This document shows, one piece after another, positions 1 through 6,784 of a DNA stretch of 10,074 nucleotides (positions within the stretch are counted from its first letter, which is position 1; every line of letters begins with the position of its first letter). The notes beneath the pieces are model-generated. The model was not told the origin of the DNA, did no database searches, and saw nothing but the letters and a program-made list of their open reading frames with translations. The position numbers were made by a program, and so were the translations under genes. This DNA is from Candidatus Latescibacterota bacterium (GTDB taxonomy: Bacteria > Latescibacterota > UBA2968 > UBA8231), in contig JAJDTN010000406.1 of assembly GCA_022827165.1 (NCBI GenBank), forward strand, positions 1 through 10,074. Direction: 5' to 3'.

Positions 1-1
1 A

Positions 2-688
2 CCCCCGCACATCGGCGTCCTGCGCGAGCGCTCCCTGCACGCCGCGGTCAAGTCCTGGTACGCGCGGCCCCAGGACCGCCTGGAGACCCGGGTCGACGGC
101 TACGTCGTCGACATCGAGCGCGACGACGACCTGCTGGTGGAGATCCAGACGCGCAGCTTCACGCCCCTGAAGGCCAAGCTGCGCCGGCTCACCGAGCGCC
201 GGCGGGTGCGTCTGGTGCACCCCATCGCCGCGGAGAAGTGGATCCTGCGCGTCGACGCCGCGGGCGAGCGCCTGGGCCGGCGCAAGTCCCCGAAGCGCGG
301 CCGCCTGGAAGACGTATTCCACGAGCTGGTGAGCATCCCCGACCTGCCGGCGCGCCCCGGCTTCGCCCTGGAGGTGCTGCTGATCCAGGAGGAGGAGGTC
401 CGCTGCCACGACGGCCGCGGTTCCTGGCGGCACCCGGAGTGGCGGCGCACCGACCGCCGCCTGCTGAAGGTGGTGCGCCGCTGCGACCTGTCGACGCCGG
501 CCCGCCTGCTGGACCTGCTGCCCCCCGCCGCAGAACTGCCCCGCCCCTTCACCAACCGGGGGCTGGCCGAGGCCGCGGGCCTGAGCCCGTCCCTGGCGGC
601 GCGCATGACCTACTGCCTGCGGGCCGTGGACGGCCTCGCCGTGGTCGGCCGCGGCAAGCACGGGGCCCGGCTCTTCACCGAGGCCTGA
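2..688 (+). CDS. Restriction-endonuclease-fold-like protein with C-terminal winged helix (5' end missing)
   Basis: The open frame runs from the window edge, so the true start is probably just upstream; a GTG at 137 is possible but would remove the best-conserved part. The visible product is 228 residues. Counting from the first complete codon, residues 31-59 read as a beta-hairpin with Asp37, then LLVEIQT with Glu47 and Gln49, then Lys57 and Lys59. That order (D, ~10 residues, E-x-Q, then a helix with lysines) resembles the PD-(D/E)XK nuclease core with Gln replacing the usual Lys. Residues about 180-228 look like a winged helix-turn-helix (LAEAAGLSPSLAARMTYCLR). From memory this resembles a family of uncharacterised bacterial proteins (possibly DUF8091), but I cannot confirm that. 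No nuclease activity is claimed. A 96-base gap separates it from the next gene, and no terminator is visible there. Confidence 0.75.
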   Translation, partial: PPHIGVLRERSLHAAVKSWYARPQDRLETRVDGYVVDIERDDDLLVEIQTRSFTPLKAKLRRLTERRRVRLVHPIAAEKWILRVDAAGERLGRRKSPKRGRLEDVFHELVSIPDLPARPGFALEVLLIQEEEVRCHDGRGSWRHPEWRRTDRRLLKVVRRCDLSTPARLLDLLPPAAELPRPFTNRGLAEAAGLSPSLAARMTYCLRAVDGLAVVGRGKHGARLFTEA

Positions 689-722
689 GCCACGTAGCCG
701 GCGATCCGCGCCGCTCCTTAGA

Positions 723-753
723 TTGCTCCCGCTGAAACGACGGCGCGTATGCT
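723..753 (+). promoter_or_regulatory. Weak candidate promoter for the isomerase-like gene
   Basis: TTGCTC (723-728) and TATGCT (748-753) resemble -35 and -10 boxes but are 19 bases apart, wider than the usual 17. A transcript starting near 760 would leave a leader of about 25 bases before the ATG at 785. The in-frame ATG at 749 would then lie inside the -10 box, which argues for the downstream start. This is a pattern match only. Confidence 0.22.
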
Positions 754-784
754 CGCGCCCGGAACCCCAACTGAGAGGAGACAG

Positions 785-1591
785 ATGACCGACCTTGCGA
801 CGATGACCAGCGTCTGCCCCGACTGGCGCCTGTACGAGGTCGTGGCCGGCATGAAGCGCCACGGTTACAAGGGCCTGGAGCCGCGAGTCGAGTGGGGCCA
901 CGCCAGCGGCATCGAGGCCGGCCTGTCCAAGGGGGAACGCGCCGAGGTGAGGCGCCGCTTCGCCGACGAGGGGCTGGAGATCTGCTGCATCGCCACGGGC
1001 GCGCGCATGGCCGTGGCGGAGCCGGAGCGGGCGGGCCACGTCGAGGACGTGCGCCGCTACATCGAGCTGGCCGCCGACCTCGGCTGCGGGCTCCTGCGCA
1101 CCTTCGGCGGCTCCCGGGGCCACGCGGGGGAGCTGGCCGCCGCGGTGGAGCACACCGCCGAGGGCTACCGCCAGGTGGCGGCCGAGGCTGGGGCGGCGGG
1201 GGTCACGGTGCTGATGGAGACCCACGACGACTGGTGCTGCTCGGCGCCGGTGCGGGCCGTCATCGAGGCCGTGGACCACCCGGCCGTGCAGGTCCTGTGG
1301 GACGCGATGCACACCCAGCGCATGATGGAGACGCCGGAGGAGTCCTTCCGGGTCCTCGGCCCGCTGACTCGCCACCTCCACGCCCACGACGGCCGCTACG
1401 TGGACGGCCGCATGCAGGTCTGCGCCCTCGGCGATGGCGTCATCGATCACGCAACGCCGGTGCGCCTGCTGGAGGCCGCGGGCTACGACGGCTGGTTCTC
1501 GGTGGAGGTGATCCACGCCCCCGGCAGCGATCACGATCCCGACGCCGTGCTCGCCAACTACGCCGCGGGCTTCCGCGGCTTCTCCGCGTAG
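785..1591 (+). CDS. Sugar phosphate isomerase/epimerase (xylose isomerase-like TIM barrel)
   Basis: The product is 268 residues, the usual size for single-domain AP-endonuclease-2/xylose-isomerase-like barrels. These enzymes isomerise, epimerise or dehydrate sugars and inositols, generally with a divalent metal. The expected metal ligands appear in barrel order: Glu145 in LMETHDDW, Asp173 in VLWDAMH, His199 in HLHAHDGR and Glu241 in WFSVEVIH. The ATG at 785 is preferred over the in-frame ATG at 749 because GAGAGGAG (773-780) lies just before it. There is no signal peptide, so it should be cytoplasmic. The substrate cannot be deduced. The convergent dehydratase and the adjacent UxuA-like remnant suggest hexuronate or sugar-acid catabolism. 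The last 53 bases, including the stop, are duplicated downstream. Confidence 0.88.
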   Translation: MTDLATMTSVCPDWRLYEVVAGMKRHGYKGLEPRVEWGHASGIEAGLSKGERAEVRRRFADEGLEICCIATGARMAVAEPERAGHVEDVRRYIELAADLGCGLLRTFGGSRGHAGELAAAVEHTAEGYRQVAAEAGAAGVTVLMETHDDWCCSAPVRAVIEAVDHPAVQVLWDAMHTQRMMETPEESFRVLGPLTRHLHAHDGRYVDGRMQVCALGDGVIDHATPVRLLEAAGYDGWFSVEVIHAPGSDHDPDAVLANYAAGFRGFSA

Positions 1592-1652
1592 CCCGCCCGC
1601 GCCTGGGAAGGTCCCACCGATGGGGGTCCTCGGACGCCAGCGCGAGCTCTCC
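1541..1652 (+). repeat. Degenerate tandem duplication, copy 1
   Basis: This unit has the 3' end of the isomerase gene (1541-1593), a GC-rich spacer, and a start-codon block (1619-1652) containing the ATG at 1620. The first block matches 1653-1705 at 49 of 53 bases. The second matches 1736-1769 at 29 of 34 bases. The spacers between blocks are only loosely alike, so the duplication is not recent. Confidence 0.85.
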
Positions 1653-1703
1653 GACGCCGTGCTCGCCGGCTACGCAGCGGGGTTCCGCGGCTTCTCCGCG
1701 TAG
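1620..1703 (+). pseudogene. Chimeric 27-codon ORF created by the duplication
   Basis: The frame reads MGVLGRQRELSD followed by AVLAGYAAGFRGFSA. The first 12 residues match the start of the downstream UxuA-like remnant (MRVLLRQRDLSD). The last 15 match the C-terminus of the isomerase (AVLANYAAGFRGFSA). A purine-rich stretch (1605-1611) sits 8 bases before the ATG, so it could be translated. The simplest explanation is a by-product of duplicating the isomerase-tail/next-gene-start junction, not a functional peptide. Confidence 0.6.
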
Positions 1704-1769
1704 CCGGCCCCCGGGCGCCACGGGGGGCTCCCGTCGATGAGGGTCCTCCTCCGCCAGCGCGATCTCTCC
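1653..1769 (+). repeat. Degenerate tandem duplication, copy 2
   Basis: This is the second copy of the isomerase-tail block (1653-1705), a spacer, and the start block of the UxuA-like remnant (1736-1769). The copies are offset by 112 bases for the tail block and 117 bases for the start block, so the spacer gained about 5 bases. The junction is at GACG, which follows CTCTCC in both copies (1653 and 1770). Confidence 0.85.
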
Positions 1770-1845
1770 GACGACTACCTGCGCTCCGCCGCGCAAATCG
1801 GCGCCGACGGCATCGACGCCCATAGCGCCGGGAGCCTGCCGGGTC
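1737..1845 (+). pseudogene. N-terminal remnant of a UxuA-type mannonate dehydratase or related barrel
   Basis: The first ~36 codons read MRVLLRQRDLSDDYLRSAAQ, then IGADGIDAHSAGSLPG. From knowledge of the family this has the shape of a UxuA-type N-terminus: a first barrel strand MRV, a helix with LR.A.QIG.D.I, and a loop ending LPG. Sense stops at 1845, directly against the stop codon of the convergent dehydratase gene (1846-1848). The frame continues beyond that only as low-complexity Pro/Arg/Ala antisense of that gene. I read it as the 5' stump of a gene whose remainder was deleted or replaced. The family call rests on a short match and is moderate; another xylose-isomerase-like barrel would look similar. 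Confidence 0.45.
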
Positions 1846-2988
1846 CTACCAGTCCTGCACGGCCCCGTCCGGCCGGCGCAGATGCGGCGGCTCGTGATCG
1901 TCGGTGCCGAGCCGCCGGGCCGCCTCAAGGTCCAGGTCGATCCCCAGCCCCGGCCGGTCCGAAGCCAGCAGGTACCCGTCCTCGACCCGCAGGTCGTGGT
2001 CCACGACCTCGTTCATTGACTCCGAGGGCGGCGCGAACTCCTGCACGGCGCAGTTGGGGATCGACAGGTTCAGGTGCAACATGGCCGCCGAGCTCACCGG
2101 GCTCGAGGTGTAGTGGGTGGCCAGCTCCTGGTAGTGGACCTCGGCCATGTGGGCCAGCTTGCGGCCCTCGGTGATGCCGCCCGTGTGGCAGATGTCGACG
2201 CGCAGGTAGTCGATCAGCTCGCCCTCGATCAGCTCTCGGTAGGCCCACTTGTCGTGCAGCTGCTCGCCGGTGCCGATGGGTACCGAGGTGTGCTCACGCA
2301 GGGTGCGGAAGGCCCCGGGGTTCTCCGAGCGGATCGGGTCCTCGACGAAGAACGGACGCAGGCCCTCCAGTTGCCGGCACAACTCGACGGCGCGCGCCGG
2401 CGACAGCCGCGTGTGGACCTCGAAGATGATCTCCACCTCCGGCCCGACAGCCTCGCGCAGGGCGGTCATGTGAGCGACGCCGTTGAGGATCGCGCGGCGC
2501 GGGTCGAAGCCGACCTCGGGCCGGTGGTCGGCGCCGCGGCCGGCGACGATCGGCGAGATGCGCAGCACCTTCCAGCCCTCATCGAGCAGGGCCCGGGAGC
2601 TCTCCACCAGCCCTTCCGGCGTGGCGCCGCCGACGTGCCGGTAGAGGAGGACCTTGTCGCGGGCGCGGCCGCCGAGGAGGCGGTACGCCGGCACGCCGAG
2701 GGCCTTGCCGTTGAGGTCCCACAGCGCCAGGTCGACGCCGGCCAGCGCCGACTGCAGCACCGGCCCGCCGCGCCAGAAGGTTCCGCGGAACAGGTCCTGC
2801 CAGATGAACTCGATCCGCGTGGCGTCCTGGCCGATCAGCAGGGGGGTGATGTGATCGAAGGCGGCGGCCACGGCCCGGTTGCGGCCGCTCAGGCTGGCCT
2901 CGCCGATGCCGTGCACGCCCTCGTCGGTTTCGATTCTGACGTAGAGGAAGCTGGCGAAGGGGATTACCTCAACCTGGGTGATCTTCAC
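1846..2988 (-). CDS. Enolase-superfamily sugar-acid dehydratase (mandelate racemase/muconate lactonizing family)
   Basis: The product is 380 residues, full length for the superfamily. The N-terminal cap domain spans about 1-110, followed by a barrel. Metal ligands are visible as Glu190 (FEVHTRLSP), Glu216 (FFVEDP) and Glu242 (GTGEQ). His292 (LATHYTSSP) is the likely catalytic base or acid, and His192 lies two residues after the first ligand. The position of the usual K-x-K motif reads WKVLRIS, with Arg143 rather than the second Lys. These features fit mannonate/galactonate dehydratase-type members, which abstract the C2 proton of an aldonate to give a 2-keto-3-deoxy acid. The substrate is inferred only. 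The start is GTG at 2988, preceded by AAGGAG six bases away. The start overlaps the upstream stop by four bases, implying translational coupling with the glycosidase-like gene. Confidence 0.9.
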   Translation of the reverse strand: MKITQVEVIPFASFLYVRIETDEGVHGIGEASLSGRNRAVAAAFDHITPLLIGQDATRIEFIWQDLFRGTFWRGGPVLQSALAGVDLALWDLNGKALGVPAYRLLGGRARDKVLLYRHVGGATPEGLVESSRALLDEGWKVLRISPIVAGRGADHRPEVGFDPRRAILNGVAHMTALREAVGPEVEIIFEVHTRLSPARAVELCRQLEGLRPFFVEDPIRSENPGAFRTLREHTSVPIGTGEQLHDKWAYRELIEGELIDYLRVDICHTGGITEGRKLAHMAEVHYQELATHYTSSPVSSAAMLHLNLSIPNCAVQEFAPPSESMNEVVDHDLRVEDGYLLASDRPGLGIDLDLEAARRLGTDDHEPPHLRRPDGAVQDW

Positions 2989-4649
2989 GAGCGACTCCTT
3001 TCCGTTGGCTGAAGCCCGCAGGGTATCACGGTGACGTCGATTTCGTCGATGACGATTTCGCCATCGGAGCCGTTTTCCACCTCTGCCAGCCTGACGCCGA
3101 GTGTGTTGTCCCCATCGAGCATGTACTCCGTGCCGAGGTCGAACATGAGGGTCGAGTAGGCGGGGAGCGGACGCCCGATGTTGGTGGAGCGGCCGTCCGG
3201 GTGCCACATCCGACGGACGCTCTCGTCGGGGGTTGCCACCCCGTTCACGTCGAAGACCAGACGCTCTTCGGGGCGAAGGTTCTGGGCACGGACCGCCATG
3301 CAGGCGTGGCCGACTTCGTCCCACTGCTCGCACAGACGCAGCCGGTACTCCTGGCGGGCGCCGGGCGCCTCACGGCTCAGGACGATCTTGTCGTCCTTGA
3401 TGGCACCGGTGGAAGCCATGCCGGGCGCGCCGTGGTAGTCCACCCCTCCGAGCATCGACCGGAACAGGTACGTGCGGTGGCGTGCCTTGATCGCTTCGGG
3501 GTCCTTCAACTCCCTGAGCAGGGCCAGTTCCCCGGGGAACCCGCCGATGAGGTTCCCCGTGTACTGCTCCTGGAAGTTGAAGCTCGAGACGCCGTCGGCC
3601 CCGGCTCCGTACATGTTGTTGGCGAGTGCGCGGTAGTTGTCGGAGGTCATGGGACGCAGGCATACCCGGGACTGAAACGCCATGTGGTCCCTCGTGCCGC
3701 TCTCGCCCGTATCCGGCTGCAGCGCCCAGGGGACCGTGTCGCTCCGTGAGTCGGTTGCCGAGCAGAACGGCATGACTCCCGGAAGCAGGCGGCAGTCGGT
3801 CCCTTCCGCCAGCCTCGAAAACTCCTCCCATCGCGCGTTGTGGTTCGAGTACATGGAGTTGCCCGGGCTCGCGTAGTCGAGAATACCCGTGGTGATCCAC
3901 GTGGGAAGATCGAGGCCGCAGTCGCGGCACTCGTCGACGGTCTCCGGAACACGAACGCCGAGAAGCAGCTCCCTGCCCTTGTTGCGCGCCTCATCGTCGA
4001 GCATGTCGCGGATGCGTTGCATCAGTTCCGTCATCAGGGGCTGTCGTTCCCGGGAGATCGAGCGGGGGTAAGGGAAGTGATTGTCGCTGCGGAAGGTGAT
4101 CTCGATGCCGTCCACGTCGAAACGGCGCGCGATCTCCTCGATCGCCCCGAAATGGAAGTCCCTCACCTCGCGGAACGAGAAATCGAGGGTGTTGCCGGGC
4201 TTGCTCAGAGGCCCCGGCGGGAGGTCTCTCAGGATGAACTCCGGGTGATCGAATATCCACCGGGCGCCCTGTGTGGGCGCGCCGTGGTCGTCGCCGAACC
4301 GCGCCCCCGCGATGAACTTCATCCCGCGCTGGTGCGCCCGGTCGCTGAATATCTCGATGGGATGGATGCCCCGATCCAGCATGGGTATCCAGCGGCGATG
4401 CTGCGGCCGCTGATCGTACTCGTAGGTGTCGGAGTGGAAGTGCAGCACCCACCCCTGTCCGAAGACCTCCTGCCCGAGCGCGTCCGCCCCACTCAGAGCG
4501 AAGTGGTCGACGAGCGTGCGGATCTGCTCGGGAGTGGCCGGATCGCCGACGAACGGTGGTCGCGCGTGACTCGAGAGGTCGGCGGCGAAGAGCAGGCGGA
4601 TGTCGCCCCTGGGTCTGATCGGTCTCGGTCCCGGCGGTGTCGGGCGCAT
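2985..4649 (-). CDS. Glycosidase-like TIM-barrel protein with C-terminal beta domain
   Basis: From the ATG at 4649 the product is 554 residues. Residues ~15-400 look like a family-10-like glycosyl hydrolase barrel of the kind common in Planctomycetota-type genomes: DIRLLFAADLSSHARPP near the start, VDGIEITF at 180-186, and MYGAGADGVSSFNFQEQYTG at 346-365. Residues ~410-545 look like a beta-sandwich of the carbohydrate-binding sort (VENGSDGEIVIDEIDVTVIP). No signal peptide is visible, so it is probably cytoplasmic. Catalytic residues cannot be assigned with confidence. The last ~10 residues come from the leader repeat shared with the dehydratase, so the native C-terminus probably lay near 545. 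The start is uncertain: the ATG best placed for AAGGAG is at 4656, in another frame, and one base less in the run at 4606-4609 would join it to this frame. Sampled lines are 63-68% G+C, lower than the 77-78% in the richest lines sampled from other genes. Confidence 0.75.
   Translation of the reverse strand: MRPTPPGPRPIRPRGDIRLLFAADLSSHARPPFVGDPATPEQIRTLVDHFALSGADALGQEVFGQGWVLHFHSDTYEYDQRPQHRRWIPMLDRGIHPIEIFSDRAHQRGMKFIAGARFGDDHGAPTQGARWIFDHPEFILRDLPPGPLSKPGNTLDFSFREVRDFHFGAIEEIARRFDVDGIEITFRSDNHFPYPRSISRERQPLMTELMQRIRDMLDDEARNKGRELLLGVRVPETVDECRDCGLDLPTWITTGILDYASPGNSMYSNHNARWEEFSRLAEGTDCRLLPGVMPFCSATDSRSDTVPWALQPDTGESGTRDHMAFQSRVCLRPMTSDNYRALANNMYGAGADGVSSFNFQEQYTGNLIGGFPGELALLRELKDPEAIKARHRTYLFRSMLGGVDYHGAPGMASTGAIKDDKIVLSREAPGARQEYRLRLCEQWDEVGHACMAVRAQNLRPEERLVFDVNGVATPDESVRRMWHPDGRSTNIGRPLPAYSTLMFDLGTEYMLDGDNTLGVRLAEVENGSDGEIVIDEIDVTVIPCGLQPTERSRS
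2993..3018 (-). repeat. Leader direct repeat, copy next to the dehydratase start (contains its ribosome binding site)
   Basis: On the minus strand this reads CGGGCTTC, AG, CCAACGGAAAGGAGTC. It matches the leader of the glycosidase-like gene (4658-4682) at 24 bases, differing only by AG versus C in the middle. It is both the last codons of the glycosidase-like gene and the Shine-Dalgarno region of the dehydratase. Confidence 0.85.
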
Positions 4650-4657
4650 TGGCCATG

Positions 4658-4682
4658 GACTCCTTTCCGTTGGGGAAGCCCG
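4658..4682 (-). repeat. Leader direct repeat, copy upstream of the glycosidase-like gene
   Basis: This is the second copy of the leader sequence (see 2993-3018). The 16 bases nearest the start codon are identical. It carries AAGGAG three bases before the ATG at 4656 and ten before the in-frame ATG at 4649. The two copies are exactly 1665 bases apart, a multiple of three. The glycosidase-like frame therefore reads the same peptide, PTERS, through both. Confidence 0.85.
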
Positions 4683-4725
4683 GAAATAGGTTGTACCCGC
4701 CCCGTCCGGCAACCAGCGTCCCGGG

Positions 4726-5856
4726 TTGCCACCGGCGAGCCGAGCCATCCCCTCTCCCATCCCACATCTCTGGCCGTTGCCGGCTCTCGTCGTCGTCGCC
4801 TGCGCGCCGTCGCTGGAGAGCCAGCTGTGGAAGACAACCCTCAAGACAGGCACGATCCCGGCCTACGAGGCGTTCATCGAGCGCTATCCCGGCGGCCCCC
4901 GGTCCGAGGCGGCGCGGGAGCGTCTGCGGGCGCTCTATGAGGCCCTGCGAGGGGTCGACTCCGTTCGCCTCGACATCCGCCAGAGCTATGTACACGGTCG
5001 CGCCGACCGGGAGATCGAGGGCCTTGCGCTGCCCGTCGCTCAGACGGCGGCGGTGCTGCTGCGGCAGGCGGGGCTGAGGATCGCGCAGGACGGGGCCGGG
5101 TCCGCCGATGGCGTGCTGGGCCTGCGCCTCGAGGGACGCGCGGTGAGCCAGCCCTACGCGCCGGTGAACGAGCGCAACCTGGCCCTGGGCGCCGTGACGA
5201 GGCGGTACGCGGGCGCCGGCCTGCGGGGGTCGGTCTCGCTGTCGACAGCGGGGGAGAGGCTGTACGAAGAGTCCTTCGACGGCATGTACAACCCGCCGGA
5301 GCGCATCGACTCGGAGGACTTTCCGCGGCCCGAGGACGCGCCTTTCGAAGCGGCCTTCCACACCATCGTGGCGCCCGAGCTGGCGGCCATGATCGGACGG
5401 CTGTACGGCCCCGGGCCCCTGGTCGGTACCGCGATGGAAGGGGCGGTGCCCCTGCGGGTTGCGGCCATCGAGGCCTTGGGCGATCTGGGCGACTCGACAT
5501 CGGTGCAACCGCTGCGGACGATGCTGGGCGAGACGGCCAACTTCCGACTCCAGGGGGCCCTCGTGACCGCCTTGGGCCGGATCGGTGACGCGAGCGCCGC
5601 GGGGGACCTGCTGGAGGTCCTGCGCTCGGCCTTCGATCCGGCGCTGCGCGCCAGCGCCGCCGAGGCCCTGGGCCGAATCGGCGGCGAGACCGCGGTGCCG
5701 CTGCTGATCGAGGCGCTGAGCCGCGACGCCCCGACCGTTCGGCAGCAGGCGGCCAACGCCCTGCGATCCCTGACCGGCGAGAGATGGGGCAACGACGCCG
5801 CCGCCTGGAGGCGCTGGTGGGAGAGCCGTGGGTCGACGCCGGCGCCGCCACCCTGA
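4726..5856 (+). CDS. HEAT-repeat lipoprotein
   Basis: From the TTG at 4726 the product is 376 residues. Residues 18-26 (LPALVVVAC) end in an acceptable lipobox with Cys26, so the mature protein should be lipid-anchored in the envelope. Residues 35-72 resemble a TPR-like helical hairpin (IPAYEAFIERYP). Residues ~80-235 form an unrecognised mixed domain. Residues ~242-368 hold about four HEAT or PBS-lyase-type repeats (AAIEALGDLGD, ALVTALGRIGD, SAAEALGRIGG, QAANALRSLTG). The protein closes with a WGNDAAAWRRWWES motif typical of this repeat type. The function is probably protein-protein scaffolding. The start is doubtful: the frame is closed by TAG at 4687-4689, no ATG is available, neither TTG (4726 or 4777) has a good ribosome site, and the signal region lacks N-terminal Lys/Arg. 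The gene is divergent from the glycosidase-like gene. Confidence 0.72.
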   Translation: MPPASRAIPSPIPHLWPLPALVVVACAPSLESQLWKTTLKTGTIPAYEAFIERYPGGPRSEAARERLRALYEALRGVDSVRLDIRQSYVHGRADREIEGLALPVAQTAAVLLRQAGLRIAQDGAGSADGVLGLRLEGRAVSQPYAPVNERNLALGAVTRRYAGAGLRGSVSLSTAGERLYEESFDGMYNPPERIDSEDFPRPEDAPFEAAFHTIVAPELAAMIGRLYGPGPLVGTAMEGAVPLRVAAIEALGDLGDSTSVQPLRTMLGETANFRLQGALVTALGRIGDASAAGDLLEVLRSAFDPALRASAAEALGRIGGETAVPLLIEALSRDAPTVRQQAANALRSLTGERWGNDAAAWRRWWESRGSTPAPPP

Positions 5857-5859
5857 CCA

Positions 5860-5894
5860 GAAGCGCAGCCCCGAGTTGGGGGTTTTCGCGCTTC
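5860..5894 (+). terminator. Possible terminator hairpin after the HEAT gene
   Basis: GAAGCGC (5860-5866) pairs with GCGCTTC (5888-5894), enclosing CCCC, GAGTT and GGGG. The inner CCCC/GGGG stem is followed by GTTTT, a short T-run. It lies 4 bases after the HEAT stop and ahead of the next leader. The structure is imperfect and the outer stem is not followed by a T-tract. Confidence 0.4.
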
Positions 5895-5971
5895 CTTACC
5901 GGCCAAGCTCCGTGTACCCTTTCCGGGGAGGCAGCCTCGGGACCGCTGCCGACAGCTGGAGAGATGAAGCC

Positions 5972-6784
5972 TTGGATGAGTCGCTGAAATCGCAAGACCA
6001 CCCGTCCGGCAAGTCGTCGCCGCCGCGGTGCGCCGAGCTGCTGGCCCCCGGCGATCCGCCCCCCTTCGAGGTCGTCAACCCCTCGGGCCGGGGGCTGATG
6101 GTCCTCACCTGCGACCACGCCTCCCACGCCGTGCCCGCGGCTCTCGACGGCCTGGGCCTCGACCCGGCCGACCTGCGCCGCCACATCGGCTGGGACGCGG
6201 GCGCCGCCGAGCTGGCCCGGCGGCTCTCGCGGCGCTTCGACGCCCCCGCCGTGCTCTCGGGGTACTCGCGCCTCGTCATCGACTGCAACCGCGAGCCCGG
6301 CCATCCGGAGTCGATCCTGTCCGAGAGCGACGGCACCCCGGTCCCCGGCAACCGTGGCCTCACGCCGGAGGAGGCGGAGCGGCGGGCGCGGGCCCTCTTT
6401 CATCCGTACCACGAGGCGATCGCAGGGGTCCTGGAGAGCATCCGCTCACGCGGCGAGACCCCCGCCTACGTCGCCCTCCACACTTTCACACCCAGCATGA
6501 ACGGCATGGCGCGCCCCTGGCACTTCGGCGTGCTCTGGGACCGCGACGATCGCATCGCCCGGCCCCTGATCGAGGCCCTGGGCCGGCGCACGGGACGCGA
6601 GATCGGCGACAACGAGCCCTACTCGGGGCGCGACCACGGCGCGTTCTCCAACGGCCACCACGCCGCGCCGGCCGGGCTCCCGAACGCCATGATCGAGATC
6701 CGCGAGGACCTGCTCGCCGGCGAAGCCGGGATCGCCCGCTGCGAGGGCATCCTCGCCGAGGCGCTGGAGGAGGTCCTTCCCTGA
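5972..6784 (+). CDS. N-formylglutamate amidohydrolase-like protein
   Basis: The product is 270 residues, normal for this family, which hydrolyses N-formyl-L-glutamate or related N-acyl amides with a bound metal. Conserved blocks are visible in order: CDHASHAVP (47-55), HIGWDAGAAELARRL (71-85), YSRLVIDCNR (98-107), LHTFTPSMNG (169-178) and IEIREDLL (241-248). The start is taken as TTG 5972 because GGAGAG (5958-5963) is 8 bases upstream; the open frame extends further back but without a ribosome site. The stop overlaps the next start (TGATG), so the two proteins are likely made together. There are no other histidine-degradation genes nearby, so a role in the hut pathway is unlikely. Processing of an amide made by the partner ligase is more plausible. 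Confidence 0.88.
   Translation: MDESLKSQDHPSGKSSPPRCAELLAPGDPPPFEVVNPSGRGLMVLTCDHASHAVPAALDGLGLDPADLRRHIGWDAGAAELARRLSRRFDAPAVLSGYSRLVIDCNREPGHPESILSESDGTPVPGNRGLTPEEAERRARALFHPYHEAIAGVLESIRSRGETPAYVALHTFTPSMNGMARPWHFGVLWDRDDRIARPLIEALGRRTGREIGDNEPYSGRDHGAFSNGHHAAPAGLPNAMIEIREDLLAGEAGIARCEGILAEALEEVLP

Noticed and set aside
749..784. Upstream ATG for the isomerase-like gene
   Set aside because: It has no ribosome site, adds a non-conserved stretch, and a good Shine-Dalgarno sequence sits before the ATG at 785.
2074..3012. 312-codon plus-strand frame opposite the dehydratase
   Set aside because: It is a shadow of the enolase-superfamily gene, whose metal ligands are all present on the minus strand.
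3840..4940. 366-codon plus-strand frame opposite the glycosidase-like gene
   Set aside because: It has no recognisable motif and runs across the divergent intergenic region.
5964..5987. Seven-codon leader ORF (MKPWMSR) overlapping the amidohydrolase start
   Set aside because: The purine-rich site ends immediately at its ATG, far too close for initiation, while its spacing suits the TTG at 5972.
4874..6412. 512-codon antisense frame across the HEAT and amidohydrolase genes
   Set aside because: It is Arg/Pro/Ala-rich, has no domain, and spans two confident plus-strand genes and their intergenic gap.
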